Assembly (NCBI GenBank): GCA_910574185.1
Contig: CAJSZQ010000021.1
Location: 1-64,000, forward strand
Reading direction: 5' to 3'
DNA: 64,000 bases
DNA from: Lachnospiraceae bacterium
GTDB taxonomy: Bacteria > Bacillota > Clostridia > Lachnospirales > Lachnospiraceae
A program made the position numbers and the translations under genes. The notes under the pieces are model-generated. The model was given only the letters and a program-made list of their open reading frames with translations, made no database searches and was not told where the DNA came from. This document shows, one piece after another, positions 49,708-59,657 of the stretch (positions within the stretch are counted from its first letter, which is position 1; the number at the start of each line of letters is the position of its first letter).

Positions 49708-49777
49708 ATGTAACTTTAGTATATTATTATTATACCTTAGTTACATTAAAGATAGCACATTGTCTATAAATTGTCAA
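49708..49777 (-). promoter_or_regulatory. ADH-MFS promoter with 39-bp dyad operator
   Basis: TTGACA (49,777-49,772), 17 bp, TATCTT (49,754-49,749). At 49,708-49,746 the half-sites ATGTAACTTTAGTATA and ATGTAACTAAGGTATA face each other with a 7-bp spacer. Position relative to the promoter is the same as at OYE 2, so both transcripts are probably under one regulator. Confidence 0.85.
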
Positions 49778-49807
49778 GTATATATCTATTAATGTATACC
49801 CAGCGAA

Positions 49808-49951
49808 GTAACAGTTCAGCCTGCAACTGCGCACTTGCTGTGCAGTTAGCAGCCAATGAACCTGAGTAGCCAGGAATCCGCCCCTTTGCCGTAGGCAAAC
49901 TTTAAAATGGGCGGATTCCGTAACAGTGAAGCCGGAAGGCTGAACTGTTAC
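49808..49951. repeat. MITE-like palindrome A1 with a nested palindrome
   Basis: 144 bp with perfect 15-bp inverted ends GTAACAGTTCAGCCT/AGGCTGAACTGTTAC. Flanks CCAGCGAA and CCAGCGAG are an 8-bp target duplication with one change. Compared with A2 (53,400-53,489) it carries a 54-bp insert that is itself a palindrome (GGAATCCGCCC...GGGCGGATTCC). The element has no gene; a transposase would act in trans. Confidence 0.85.
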
Positions 49952-49967
49952 CCAGCGAGTACTAATA

Positions 49968-50206
49968 GTTACAGTTCACAGGTCATCTGGTAAACAGCGG
50001 GTTGAATCAGGAGCAGGTCTCTAAGCGGACAATTCAGGAGTGCTTTTCATGGAATTGAAATAGCAGCTTATGCAGACTTAGACGCGAAGGCTTTCCTGAG
50101 CGGCTTAGTCTGCGTTAGCTGATAGTTCAATGGAATGTTACTCCGTCTGCTTAGAGACCTGCTCCTGATTCAACCCGCGTCCGGCAGATGACGTGTGAAC
50201 AGTAAC
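49968..50206. repeat. MITE-like palindrome B
   Basis: 239 bp, an imperfect palindrome from end to end. Terminal inverted repeat GTTACAGTTCAC...GTGAACAGTAAC, like the ends of A. Flanks TACTAATA/TACTGATA are an 8-bp duplication with one change. The inner arm TTGAATCAGGAGCAGGTCTC recurs inverted near the other end. A degraded relative lies at 59,563-59,640. It lies next to A1, so this spot has been hit repeatedly. Confidence 0.85.
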
Positions 50207-50315
50207 TACTGATAAATTATCTTCCAGAAACAACTGGTTTTCATTGTAACTCTCCGGCAGTCTATGGTAAAATAAACAGGATACAAAATACTACTACAAA
50301 AGGAGATGTAACATT

Positions 50316-51623
50316 ATGTGGGCTTATAAAGGAGTATTTTATCAAATATACCCAATTGGATTCTGCGGCGCGCCCTACGCCAACGACGGCGTCTATGCTC
50401 CGCGCATCAAAAAGCTTTTGGACTGGAGTTCCTATTTAAAAAATCTGGGAGTTGATGCAATCATTCTGAATCCGATTTTTGAATCTGACAACCATGGCTA
50501 TGACACAAGAGATTTCCGCTCGATTGACTGCCGTCTTGGTAATAATGAGGATTTTGCCGAGGTCTGCAAGGACCTTCACAAACACGATGTAAAGATTGTA
50601 CTTGACGGAGTATTCAACCATGTTGGACGGGGTTTCTGGGCATTTCAGGATGTACAGGAGAAAAAGTGGGAATCTTCCTACAAAGACTGGTTCCATATCA
50701 ATTTCGACGGCAATAGCTGCTATAATGACGGCTTCTGGTATGAAGGCTGGGAAGGACATTTTGAACTGGTAAAGTTAAATCTTCAGAATCCGGCCGTCGT
50801 AGATTATTTGCTGGACTGTGTGAAATTCTGGATAGATGAATTTCACATTGACGGACTTCGTCTGGATGTGGCATACAGCCTTGACCATAACTTTATGCGC
50901 AGGCTGCGGACATTTACCGGCGAACTGAAGCCGGATTTTGCACTAATCGGTGAAGTGCTCTTCGGAGACTATAACCGGATTGTAAATGATGAGATGCTGC
51001 ATAGCTGCACTAATTATGAATGCTATAAAGGCATTTTCTCTAGCTTTAATTCTATGAATATGTTTGAAATTGCCCATTCCCTGCACCGTCAGTATGGTTC
51101 TGACCAGTGGTGCATTTACCGGGGCAAGCATCTGATGACTTTCGTGGACAACCACGACGTGACCAGACTTGCAAGTATCCTGACTAATAAAGAACACATT
51201 CGGCCGGCTTACGGCCTGCTGCTTGGTATGCCGGGCATTCCCTGCATTTATTACGGAAGCGAGTGGGGCGTAGAAGGCCTGAAAGCGCCGGATAACGATT
51301 ATGCGCTTCGTCCAAGCTTTGAAAAGCCAGAGCCAAACGAACTGACCGAATATATTGAGAAGCTAATTGCGCTCCGTCAGCAGAGCGACGGACTCTGCAA
51401 CGGAAGTTACCGCAATGTGGTTCTTACCAATCACCAGTTAATCTTCGAGAGAGCTTCCGAAAAAGAGCGTATGATGGTAGCAATCAATGCTTCCGGAGAC
51501 ACTTATACGGCGCACCATGGCGATTTGAACGGAGCTGTCACCGACCTGATAACGGCAAAAGAGTTACAGCTAAACGGACAGCTTGAAATGCTTCCATACA
51601 GCGTACAATACTTGAAGTTTTAA
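50316..51623 (+). CDS. GH13 alpha-amylase-family glycosidase
   Basis: 435 residues from ATG 50,316 behind AAAGGAG. The four GH13 regions are clear: VLDGVFNHVG (I), DGLRLDVAYS (II, nucleophile Asp), LIGEVLFGD (III, acid/base Glu) and FVDNHDVTRL (IV, Asp). There is no signal peptide, so it acts in the cytoplasm on imported maltodextrins, as neopullulanase/maltodextrin-type enzymes do. It is shorter than those and lacks the N-terminal CBM34 domain. It stands alone and ends at a strong terminator. The exact bond specificity is not certain. Confidence 0.92.
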   Translation: MWAYKGVFYQIYPIGFCGAPYANDGVYAPRIKKLLDWSSYLKNLGVDAIILNPIFESDNHGYDTRDFRSIDCRLGNNEDFAEVCKDLHKHDVKIVLDGVFNHVGRGFWAFQDVQEKKWESSYKDWFHINFDGNSCYNDGFWYEGWEGHFELVKLNLQNPAVVDYLLDCVKFWIDEFHIDGLRLDVAYSLDHNFMRRLRTFTGELKPDFALIGEVLFGDYNRIVNDEMLHSCTNYECYKGIFSSFNSMNMFEIAHSLHRQYGSDQWCIYRGKHLMTFVDNHDVTRLASILTNKEHIRPAYGLLLGMPGIPCIYYGSEWGVEGLKAPDNDYALRPSFEKPEPNELTEYIEKLIALRQQSDGLCNGSYRNVVLTNHQLIFERASEKERMMVAINASGDTYTAHHGDLNGAVTDLITAKELQLNGQLEMLPYSVQYLKF

Positions 51624-51652
51624 TAGTCTTGGCATAAATGATATAGTACACT

Positions 51653-51712
51653 AATAAAACCCCTGAAAGAGAGCGTCTGGCAATTGCCCTGTTCTCTTTC
51701 AGGGGTTTTATA
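51653..51712. terminator. Bidirectional terminator between GH13 gene and tyrS
   Basis: AAAACCCCTGAAAGAGA pairs with TCTCTTTCAGGGGTTTT, a perfect 17-bp stem between convergent genes. Confidence 0.92.
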
Positions 51713-51728
51713 CAAATGAAACTCTGTC

Positions 51729-52952
51729 TTAATTCATTACGACCTTACGGAAATTTTTCTTTCCTTTCTTTACTACCATACCTTCTCCGGCAAATGCTTC
51801 CGCCCCATAGACAGCCTTAATATCCGTTACTTTATCACCGTCTACCATCACGCCGCCCTGTTGAACCGCACGTCTTGCCTCTGCTCTGGAAGGAACTAAT
51901 TCACTTTTTACCAGCACGCTTAAAATATCAATCGCTCCCTCTGTAAAATCCTCCTCTGTAAGCTCTGCCATTGGCATATCCGCCGCCTGTCCCTGACTGA
52001 ACAACGCCCTGGCCGCCGTCTGCGCCTTCATTGCTTCTTCCTCGCCATGCACCAGCTTCGTCAGTTCATAAGCAAGAATCTCTTTCGCCGTATTTAACTG
52101 GGCTCCCTCCCAGGAATCCATCTTATCTATCTCCTCCAGCGGAAGGAACGTCAGCATCCGAATGCATTTTAATACATCTGCGTCAGCCACATTTCTCCAG
52201 TACTGGTAAAAATCAAAGGGCGACGTCTTCTCTGAATCGAGCCATACGGCGCCGCTTTGGGTTTTGCCCATCTTCTTACCTTCTGAGTTCAGGAGAAGCG
52301 TAATCGTCATAGCTGCCGCATCCTCTCCTAACTTCCGGCGAATCAATTCCGTACCACCCAACATATTACTCCACTGGTCATCTCCGCCAAACTGCAAATT
52401 ACATCCATATTTCTGAAACAGCATATAGAAATCATAGCTCTGCATAATCATATAGTTAAATTCCAAAAAACTGAGCCCCTTCTCCATACGCTGTTTGTAA
52501 CACTCTGCCGTCAACATACGGTTTACGGAGAAATGCGCGCCTACCTCTCGCAGCAATTCAATGTAATTCAGCTCTAAAAGCCAGTCCGCATTATTCACCA
52601 TGAGAGCCTTGCCCTCAGAAAAATCTATAAACTTGCTCATCTGCTTCTTAAAGCAGTCGCAATTGTGCTGAATCATCTCTGGCGTCATCATAGACCTCAT
52701 ATCAGTCCTTCCGGAAGGGTCGCCAATATATCCTGTTCCGCCGCCAATCAACGCAATCGGCTTGTTACCAGCCTCCTGCAGACGCTTCATCAGGCAGAGC
52801 GCCATAAAATGCCCCACATGAAGACTGTCCGCCGTCGGGTCAAACCCAATATAGAAGGTCGCCTTCCCATTGTTCACCAAATCCCTGATTCTCTCCTCGT
52901 CTGTTACCTGCGCGATTAATCCCCGCGCCTGAAGTTCTTCATAAATTCCCAT
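51729..52952 (-). CDS. tyrS: Tyrosyl-tRNA synthetase
   Basis: 407 residues. Class I signatures: [20 protein letters not shown] (HIGH-like HVGH) and [13 protein letters not shown] (KMSKS variant KMGKT). The binding pocket [30 protein letters not shown] is typical, and a C-terminal S4 RNA-binding domain follows ([32 protein letters not shown]). It charges tRNA-Tyr with tyrosine. A T-box riboswitch leader lies upstream, so it is induced by uncharged tRNA-Tyr. Full length. Confidence 0.97.
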   Translation of the reverse strand: MGIYEELQARGLIAQVTDEERIRDLVNNGKATFYIGFDPTADSLHVGHFMALCLMKRLQEAGNKPIALIGGGTGYIGDPSGRTDMRSMMTPEMIQHNCDCFKKQMSKFIDFSEGKALMVNNADWLLELNYIELLREVGAHFSVNRMLTAECYKQRMEKGLSFLEFNYMIMQSYDFYMLFQKYGCNLQFGGDDQWSNMLGGTELIRRKLGEDAAAMTITLLLNSEGKKMGKTQSGAVWLDSEKTSPFDFYQYWRNVADADVLKCIRMLTFLPLEEIDKMDSWEGAQLNTAKEILAYELTKLVHGEEEAMKAQTAARALFSQGQAADMPMAELTEEDFTEGAIDILSVLVKSELVPSRAEARRAVQQGGVMVDGDKVTDIKAVYGAEAFAGEGMVVKKGKKNFRKVVMN

Positions 52953-53022
52953 AATTTCTTCTCCTTTATCTATTATAATGACAGGTCCAAAAGTGTCTCT
53001 GCTTATGAAACCCGTTATATCA

Positions 53023-53345
53023 CAAAAAAAGTCCTTATCTATATAGATAAGGACGAATTAGCTCTCGTGGTACCACCTTTCTTCACCGGTCGCTTACACT
53101 TCCGGTCTCAACGGCTGTTCTCTGACAGCCTCAGCGCGTAACGTGCGCCCTTCCGTCACAGCCTACTAAAAATCACATGAATCTTTCCACAGATTCCGGT
53201 AATTTCCCTTCGGTGCGCGGCTCCAAGATGTATTCACATCTCTCTCCTTCATGCGCCTCTCACCTGCCGGCTGCTCTCTGTAAGGGTGTGGGAAATGTTA
53301 CTTCTTCTCTTCATTGCCTTTATGCTCTCTGTTTGTTAGCAAGTC
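53023..53345 (-). promoter_or_regulatory. T-box riboswitch of tyrS
   Basis: On the minus strand AGGTGGTACCACGAGAGC followed by TTCGTCC (53,078-53,051) is the T-box sequence. It can pair with the terminator GTCCTTATCT...AGATAAGGAC and its T-run (53,054-53,023). Upstream stem-I sequence contains AATACATC in a bulge position, with UAC as the likely Tyr specifier. Uncharged tRNA-Tyr should favour antitermination. Confidence 0.9.
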
Positions 53346-53399
53346 TAACTGATTTTCACATCTTTGTCAAGCCATTCATAGTGACGATTATGATGCTAT

Positions 53400-53489
53400 G
53401 TAACAGTTCAGCCTTCCGGCTTCCTGGCTGCTCAGATGCATTGGCTGCTAACTGCGCAACAAGCGCGCAGTTGCAGGCTGAACTGTTAC
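53400..53489. repeat. MITE-like palindrome A2 with perfect 8-bp duplication
   Basis: 90 bp with the same 15-bp inverted ends as A1, in the opposite direction. It is flanked by GATGCTAT on both sides (53,392-53,399 and 53,490-53,497), a perfect target duplication. The stop codon TAG of the neighbouring Na/Pi gene (53,494-53,496) falls inside the right duplicate, so the insertion is at the very end of that gene. Confidence 0.9.
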
Positions 53490-53493
53490 GATG

Positions 53494-55323
53494 CTATAAC
53501 TCCATATTTCGCGGACGGTCTTTACTGTTTTCGATATTATATTTCGCCTGATATTCAGTAAATAAATCTCTGTACTTCTTCGCATTCTCTGCAAGCAGCC
53601 TCCGATACTCTTCCTTTCCTGCATCATACGGCGTAGACGTATGAATATGCATATTCGAGTCCGCATCTTCCACCTTAACCGTCGCGCTGGCCGCACCGGT
53701 ACAATGCGCAACAATCCGGTCAAAACTATTCAGCAAATCATTGAATGCCGTCCCCTGCGCCAAGTCACATTCGCCATGACTCAGCCGGACAACATGACGC
53801 ATCTTCAACTCTTCACAAAGAGCGGTTACAACCGCCGCCAGAGACTTCACCCGCATCGCCTTTTCCTTATCATACCGCTCAACGCTCTGAACCGTCATCT
53901 CAGCCGTCTCACGCACCGCGTCCATAACCACATTTAACTCAGCCTGAGCCTCCTCAGACAGAGAAATATTTCCTTCATGAATATTATTGGTTACTCTTGC
54001 CACATTCGACGCATAGTCTCCTACTCGTTCCAAATCGCTGATGATATGCAGATAGAGAGACACCTGTCTGGTTTGCATCGTATTCAGCTCTTTCTTCGTC
54101 AACAGCATCAAATACTCTCCCAGTTTCGTCTCAAATTTATCAATCAAATCCTCTTTTCTCTGGACCTTACTAAACTTATCCTGACTAAAATTATGAATCA
54201 AATTCAAGGAACGCCCCACATTCTTATGAACCTTCCTGGCCATATCATTCATAACCCGCTTGGACTGTCCGATTGCCAACGCAGGATATCTGAGCAGACG
54301 CTCTTCAAGCATATCAAAGTTAGCGTCATCCTCTAAGTCTTCCTCCGTATCCTTAATCAATGTCTTTGCCAATTTCTCAAGTTTTGGTATAAATGGGAAG
54401 AGTACGCATACTGTCGCCACACGAAATACAGTATTTATCGTAGCGATGATAACCGGACTCATAACCGAATTTAAAAATGTAAAATGCACCACTGCGTTCA
54501 CACTGTAAAATACTATGGACCAAATAAGCATACCGAACAAATCATTCAGCAGATAAATAAGCGCAGTCCTCTTACCATTCTTATTCGCGCCAATCGCAGA
54601 AATCAATACCGGACACGCCGCGCCTACGCCAATACCCAGTATAATCGGATATGCAGTTGCAAATGTCAGAGAACCGGTAACCGACAATGCCTGCAAAATA
54701 CCTACGGAAGCTGAAGCGCTCTGCAGCACCGCAGTAAACGCAATACCGAGCAGAATACCTGCTATCGGATTTGAAAACATCGTCAGCATACTGGTAAATG
54801 CCTCGCTCTCCTTCAACGGCGCAACCGCTCCGCTCATGGTCTGCATTCCGAACATCAAGATTGAAAAGCCCAGCATAATATTACCCACATTCCGGTATAC
54901 GGTTCTTTTTGAAATCATACGAAGCAATGTACCGGCAATCGCTACCACTGCACTGATTGTCGCCGTCGATAATATCTTAGCAATTCCGCTTGAGCCTTCT
55001 ATGTATGAGAGACAGAGTATCCATCCGGTAATGCTGGTACCGATATTCGCTCCCATGATAATACCAATCGCCTGTTTCAGTTTCATCATACCAGAATTAA
55101 CAAAACCGACCACCATAACTGTCGTGGCGGATGACGATTGAATAACAGAAGTAACACCCGCTCCCAGCGCCACCCCCTTCAGTGATGTATTCGTCATCTT
55201 ATAAAGAAATGATTCCAGCTTATTACCCGCAACCATCTTAAGCCCATCACCCATAAGCGACATTCCAAACAGAAATAGTGCAACTCCGCTAAGCAGTGAT
55301 AAAACCATCGAAAATATGTCCAT
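53494..55323 (-). CDS. Na/Pi cotransporter with PhoU-like domain
   Basis: 609 residues. The first 330 hold about 8-9 membrane segments with the twin repeat QSSSATTVMVVGFVNSGMMK and QSASASVGILQALSVTGSL, the Na/Pi (NptA, SLC34-like) signature. The last 220 residues are helical and PhoU-like (LVMLLTKKELNTMQ-type bundles; DLERVGDYASNVARVTNNIH). It takes up phosphate with sodium, and the PhoU part probably tunes it. The fused form is common in Firmicutes. A MITE copy abuts the stop codon. Confidence 0.93.
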   Translation of the reverse strand: MDIFSMVLSLLSGVALFLFGMSLMGDGLKMVAGNKLESFLYKMTNTSLKGVALGAGVTSVIQSSSATTVMVVGFVNSGMMKLKQAIGIIMGANIGTSITGWILCLSYIEGSSGIAKILSTATISAVVAIAGTLLRMISKRTVYRNVGNIMLGFSILMFGMQTMSGAVAPLKESEAFTSMLTMFSNPIAGILLGIAFTAVLQSASASVGILQALSVTGSLTFATAYPIILGIGVGAACPVLISAIGANKNGKRTALIYLLNDLFGMLIWSIVFYSVNAVVHFTFLNSVMSPVIIATINTVFRVATVCVLFPFIPKLEKLAKTLIKDTEEDLEDDANFDMLEERLLRYPALAIGQSKRVMNDMARKVHKNVGRSLNLIHNFSQDKFSKVQRKEDLIDKFETKLGEYLMLLTKKELNTMQTRQVSLYLHIISDLERVGDYASNVARVTNNIHEGNISLSEEAQAELNVVMDAVRETAEMTVQSVERYDKEKAMRVKSLAAVVTALCEELKMRHVVRLSHGECDLAQGTAFNDLLNSFDRIVAHCTGAASATVKVEDADSNMHIHTSTPYDAGKEEYRRLLAENAKKYRDLFTEYQAKYNIENSKDRPRNMEL

Positions 55324-55511
55324 AACGTCCTCCTTTGTAATAGTACATCATTTCTCAAATTTCTTCTAACCCATTTTTTACTATACCATTCCTGATTTCA
55401 GATGTCTATCCGCACATTTGCATAAAAAAATACAGATATGGAAAGCCTTAAGCTGTAATGTCAATTGACAAATTGCACAAAATATCCCTCTAAACCTTCC
55501 CACACCAGTAT

Positions 55512-56255
55512 TTATGCTCCATATTTAATTTCTACCAGCACTAATCCTTGGGGAGGAGCAGTCACCCCTGCCTCAGTACGTCTCCTGGCTTCCAGTATCT
55601 CCTTAACCTTCTCAGGCTCATAGAATCCCCGCCCCACGCGAATCAATGTACCTGCAATAATCCTTACCATATTATATAAGAAACCATTTCCCGTAATTCG
55701 GATTATAATCTCTTCCTCGCTTCTGATAATCTGCAGCTGATATACAGTCCGCACCGTATCTGCGGTATTGGTTCTCACATTGCAAAAGCTGACAAAATCA
55801 TGCTCCCCTGTCAGGTAAGCCGCCCCTTCCCGCATCCGTTCTATATCCAGTGGAAATGAAATATAAGCAGACGTTCTTCGTTTCAAAGGATTTGGAACTG
55901 CTGCATTATAGATATGATACTCGTAGGTTTTTGTAATAACATCCTGATACCTTGGATGCCAATCTAACGGAACCTCTTCTGACTTCACAATTACAATATC
56001 CTCCGGCATCCGCTGATTCAATGCATACGACATGCGTTCTGGAGGTATCCGGCTTGCTGTGTCAAAAACCGCAACATTCCCCAATGCATGAACCCCTGAA
56101 TCCGTCCGGCTGGCCCCTATTACGTAGACTTCCTCTCTGGTCAGTCCGCTGATTTCCCGGTTCAGTACCTCTTCAATCGTAATTCCATTGGGCTGAACCT
56201 GCCAGCCGCAGTAGTCGGTTCCATCATAGGCAACCGTAAGCTTAATTCGTCTCAT
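55512..56255 (-). CDS. truA: tRNA pseudouridine(38-40) synthase
   Basis: 247 residues from ATG 56,255 (MRRIKLTVAYDGTDYCGWQ); a longer frame to 56,384 overlaps the ecfT end and is not preferred. The catalytic Asp lies in GASRTDSGVHALGN. Other family marks are FVSFCNVRTNTADTVRTVYQ and GNGFLYNMVRIIAGTLIRVG. Modifies U38-U40 in the anticodon arm. Fourth in the conserved ecfA1-ecfA2-ecfT-truA cluster, after ecfT. Confidence 0.97.
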   Translation of the reverse strand: MRRIKLTVAYDGTDYCGWQVQPNGITIEEVLNREISGLTREEVYVIGASRTDSGVHALGNVAVFDTASRIPPERMSYALNQRMPEDIVIVKSEEVPLDWHPRYQDVITKTYEYHIYNAAVPNPLKRRTSAYISFPLDIERMREGAAYLTGEHDFVSFCNVRTNTADTVRTVYQLQIIRSEEEIIIRITGNGFLYNMVRIIAGTLIRVGRGFYEPEKVKEILEARRRTEAGVTAPPQGLVLVEIKYGA

Positions 56256-56346
56256 TGATAGTATCCTGCTCTCACCCACATTTTCCATAAAACTAAATCT
56301 CTTCCCAGAGTATGATTGAAAATTTATTCCGGCAATCTCAACAGCC

Positions 56347-57171
56347 TTAAAATATCCAGATATGAAGCGGCACATATCTTCCAATCGCCACTACGCCCAC
56401 TACATACAGAATCATAATCACATAAGCCGCCCGGTCGCGCCCGGTATATCTGAGAGGATTCATCTTTGTCCGGCCCTCCCCCCCGCGATAGCACCTTGCC
56501 TCCATAGCCATCGCAAGATCATTGGCGCGCCGGAATGCCGATACAAACAGTGGCACAAGAATCGGAATCATACTCTTTGCCTTCTGCAGAATATTTCCGC
56601 TCTCCAAATCCGCACCCCTGGCAATCTGCGCTTTCATAATCTTATCTGTCTCCTCCAGAAGAATTGGAATAAACCGAAGCGCAATCGACATCATCATGGC
56701 AATCTCATGTACTGGCACATGAATCCGGCCAAGAGGCTTTAACAGGCTCTCCAACCCATCCGTCAGTTCATTCGGCGTTGTTGTAAATGTCATAAGAGAA
56801 GAACCCGTAATTAAATAAATCAGCCGGATTGCCATCAGAACTGCATTCCGAAGACCTCCCTCTGTTATGTGAAATATCCAGACTGAGAATATTACTTCTC
56901 CCTCTTTTATCAAAAAGAGGTTAAACAGTAACGTTATCATAAGAAGCATGATGACCGGTCTCATCCCTCGCATAATATATTTAAAAGGAACCTTTGACAA
57001 ACGTATGACAACCATTAAAAAAACAGTTGCCACAAGATACCCTGAAAGATTCTTAAATAAAAACAGGGAAATCAAATACAACACCGTCGCAGTCAGCTTG
57101 ACTCTTGAATCCAGTCTGTGAAGGATACTTTTGGCCGGATAATACTGTCCAATCGTAATGTCTCTAATCAT
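56347..57171 (-). CDS. ecfT: ECF transporter transmembrane subunit EcfT
   Basis: 274 residues with about 5-6 membrane segments. The two Ala-Arg-Gly-like coupling motifs are MKAQIARGADLESGN and AMEARCYRGGEGRTKMNP, which dock the two ATPases. It shares a transcript with ecfA2, whose stop overlaps its start by 4 bp. In group II ECF systems one EcfT-A-A' module serves many vitamin-specific S subunits. No S subunit lies in the window. Confidence 0.95.
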   Translation of the reverse strand: MIRDITIGQYYPAKSILHRLDSRVKLTATVLYLISLFLFKNLSGYLVATVFLMVVIRLSKVPFKYIMRGMRPVIMLLMITLLFNLFLIKEGEVIFSVWIFHITEGGLRNAVLMAIRLIYLITGSSLMTFTTTPNELTDGLESLLKPLGRIHVPVHEIAMMMSIALRFIPILLEETDKIMKAQIARGADLESGNILQKAKSMIPILVPLFVSAFRRANDLAMAMEARCYRGGEGRTKMNPLRYTGRDRAAYVIMILYVVGVVAIGRYVPLHIWIF

Positions 57172-58016
57172 TTGCCAAGCACCTCCATAATACTGTCCGC
57201 CGCCTCTTTCACCGTAGTTGCACCTGTGTCCACTGCAAGTCCCTTCTTTGCAATCTCATGCATAATGTAAGTGACCTGAGGCGCGGCAAGTCCCACTTCT
57301 TCCAATTCTTTATAGTGAGCAAATACCTCCTTAGGCGTACTGTTATACATCACCTGTCCCTGATTCATCACGATAATTCGGTCCGCATATTTTGCAATGT
57401 CTTCCATGCTGTGAGATACCAGAATAACCGTAATATCCGTTTCTTTATGCAGATATGCAATCTGCTCCAATATCTCATCCCGTCCTTTTGGGTCCAGTCC
57501 CGCCGTCGGTTCATCCAGAATCAGTACCTTTGGCCGCATAGCAAGCACCCCTGCAATGGCAGCCCGCCTCTTCTGCCCGCCAGACAGCTCAAAAGGTGAA
57601 GACTGATGATATTTCTCCTTCAAGCCCACAAGTTTCAGAGCCTCTTTTGCCCGCTTTTCACATTCCTCTCTGGAAAATCCCTGATTCTTAGGACCAAAGC
57701 AAACGTCTGAAAGCACGTCCACCTCAAATAGCTGGTGCTCTGGATATTGAAATACCAACCCAACCTGATTGCGCAGCTCTTTCATATTATAGCGCTCGCC
57801 GTAAATATTTTCCCCGTTGTAGCAGATTATTCCGTCCGTCGCCTTAATCAAGCCGTTTAGATGCTGGATTAACGTAGACTTCCCGGAACCAGTATGACCG
57901 ATAATTCCCACAAATTCTCCATGGGGAATCTCCAGGCAGATGTCCTTAAGCGCCTGTTTCTCATAGGCCGTTCCCTGACTGTAAATATAATTCAAATGCT
58001 CTATTTTAATCGACAT
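57168..58016 (-). CDS. ecfA2: ECF transporter ATPase EcfA2
   Basis: 282 residues. ABC motifs: [17 protein letters not shown] (Walker A), [16 protein letters not shown] (signature), [18 protein letters not shown] (Walker B), VSHSME (H-loop). Overlaps ecfA1 by 16 bp upstream and ecfT by 4 bp downstream. Forms a heterodimer with EcfA1. Confidence 0.95.
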   Translation of the reverse strand: MSIKIEHLNYIYSQGTAYEKQALKDICLEIPHGEFVGIIGHTGSGKSTLIQHLNGLIKATDGIICYNGENIYGERYNMKELRNQVGLVFQYPEHQLFEVDVLSDVCFGPKNQGFSREECEKRAKEALKLVGLKEKYHQSSPFELSGGQKRRAAIAGVLAMRPKVLILDEPTAGLDPKGRDEILEQIAYLHKETDITVILVSHSMEDIAKYADRIIVMNQGQVMYNSTPKEVFAHYKELEEVGLAAPQVTYIMHEIAKKGLAVDTGATTVKEAADSIMEVLGK

Positions 58017-58855
58017 AATACATCCACCAGTTCTTCTTTCCTCAAAATACCGGCTGGAATATCCAGTCCGCGTTTTCTTAATTCATCCGCAAGTATGGTT
58101 ACCTGCGGAACATCCAGGCGGTATTCTTTCAACATATCGACCTGAGAGAAAATTTCTCTGGGAGTTCCATCCATAACCACACGTCCATGGTCCATCACAA
58201 ATACCCTGTCCGCGTCAATAACCTCTTCCATATAATGCGTAATCAGGATAACCGTCACTTTCTCCTGCCTTCTGAGCTTCTCTACCGTCCGAAGCACTTC
58301 CTTCCGCCCATTAGGGTCCAGCATTGCCGTCGGCTCATCCAATACAATGCACTTCGGTCTCATAGCAATTACACCTGCAATGGCAACTCTCTGTTTCTGT
58401 CCGCCAGATAGTTTGTTCGGAGAATGATGCCGATAAGAAATCATCCCAACTGCCTGTAAACTCTCCTCCACCCGCTTCCAAATCTCATCTGTGGGAACTC
58501 CTAGATTCTCCGGTCCGAATCCCACATCCTCTTCTACAACAGTCCCGATAATCTGATTATCCGGATTCTGAAAAACCATCCCCGCCGACTGCCTTACATT
58601 CCAAAGTTCATCCGCATCCTTTGTATTCCTTCCTCCAACCCACACTGTCCCTTCTGTTGGAACCAGAATAGCATTGATATGTTTGGCCAGCGTCGACTTT
58701 CCGGAACCATTGTGTCCGAGTATTGCAATAAATTGTCCTTCCTTCACTTCCAGACTCACCTGGTCAATTGCCCGCTGTGTGCCGACAACATTGCCTTCCT
58801 CATCTCGTTTCGCATATTCAAAGACTAAGTCTTCGGTCTGAACCATCCTTTCCAT
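58001..58855 (-). CDS. ecfA1: ECF transporter ATPase EcfA1
   Basis: 284 residues from ATG 58,855 ([17 protein letters not shown]); the longer frame to 58,912 lacks support, although AAGGAGG is 11 nt from the chosen ATG. Motifs: [58 protein letters not shown]. The C-terminal part has the EcfA interaction helix. First gene of the ecfA1-A2-T-truA transcript in this window. Confidence 0.95.
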   Translation of the reverse strand: MERMVQTEDLVFEYAKRDEEGNVVGTQRAIDQVSLEVKEGQFIAILGHNGSGKSTLAKHINAILVPTEGTVWVGGRNTKDADELWNVRQSAGMVFQNPDNQIIGTVVEEDVGFGPENLGVPTDEIWKRVEESLQAVGMISYRHHSPNKLSGGQKQRVAIAGVIAMRPKCIVLDEPTAMLDPNGRKEVLRTVEKLRRQEKVTVILITHYMEEVIDADRVFVMDHGRVVMDGTPREIFSQVDMLKEYRLDVPQVTILADELRKRGLDIPAGILRKEELVDVLCRLK

Positions 58856-58938
58856 AATAGTTTCAGCCTCCTTACCTTTTCTCTCTAGAGCGCCGACCGT
58901 TCTGGCCTGCAAGCATCAAATAAACCGTAACTTTCCGA

Positions 58939-59457
58939 CTATTCCTTCTCCGGCTGTGGGTAATCCACACCCTTTGTATCTACCGTAACTCTCTTCATAA
59001 TCTGAGGTTCCATCGGACGGTCACTGTAATCCGTTGATACGGCGGCAATCTTATTCACGACATCCATTCCCTCAATCAGCATACCGAACGCCGCATACTG
59101 TCCGTCCAAATGCGGAGAATCTTTATGCATAATGAAGAACTGAGAACCTGCAGAATCCGGATGCATCGCTCTCGCCATAGACAGCACGCCTTCCGTATGG
59201 CGCAGTTCATTCGCATATCCATTTTGCGAAAACTCTCCTTTAATCTGATATCCCGGTCCGCCCATTCCGGTTCCGTCAGGACAACCGCCCTGAATCATGA
59301 ACCCTTTGATTACCCGGTGAAAAATAAGCCCGTCATAATATCCATTCTTAACCAGCGAGATAAAATTATTCACAGTATTTGGCGCAACCTCCGGATACAG
59401 CTCTGCTTTCATGATATCTCCGTTTTCCATTTCAATTGTAATAATTGGATTCTCCAT
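58939..59457 (-). CDS. Cyclophilin-type peptidyl-prolyl isomerase
   Basis: 172 residues. Family marks: LIFHRVIKGFMIQGGCPDGT, GEFSQNGYANELRHTEGVLS, HPDSAGSQFFIMHKDSPHLD, GQYAAFGMLIEGMDVV. The active-site Arg in FHR, and the QFFI and HLDGQYAAFG stretches, are present. There is no signal peptide, so it is cytoplasmic. It speeds proline isomerisation in folding proteins. It stands alone, 83 bp upstream of ecfA1 in the same direction. Confidence 0.95.
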   Translation of the reverse strand: MENPIITIEMENGDIMKAELYPEVAPNTVNNFISLVKNGYYDGLIFHRVIKGFMIQGGCPDGTGMGGPGYQIKGEFSQNGYANELRHTEGVLSMARAMHPDSAGSQFFIMHKDSPHLDGQYAAFGMLIEGMDVVNKIAAVSTDYSDRPMEPQIMKRVTVDTKGVDYPQPEKE

Positions 59458-59562
59458 CTCATTTACCCCATTTCTTTTATAATCGAATCAATTGTAACAC
59501 GCGCTTTTCTCAAAATCAACAAATCACATCAAAATGTTATTGCCTGAGCTGCAACGCTATTA

Positions 59563-59640
59563 CAGGTTATTTAGTAAACAGCGTGTTGCATTGCCTGCTT
59601 AGAGACATGCTCCTGATTTAATCTGCGTCAAACTATCCAA
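59563..59640. repeat. Degraded relative of repeat B
   Basis: TAAACAGCG, then CTGCTTAGAGACATGCTCCTG and ATTTAATCTGCG match parts of repeat B (49,968-50,206) but with the middle missing and several changes. There is no clear terminal inverted repeat, so it is an old remnant. Confidence 0.6.
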
Positions 59641-59657
59641 AACTTAATTTTCGTTGT

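Noticed and set aside
52031..52303. Plus-strand frames inside tyrS, the OYE genes and the ECF genes
   Set aside because: They are shadows of strongly supported minus-strand genes and have no ribosome sites.
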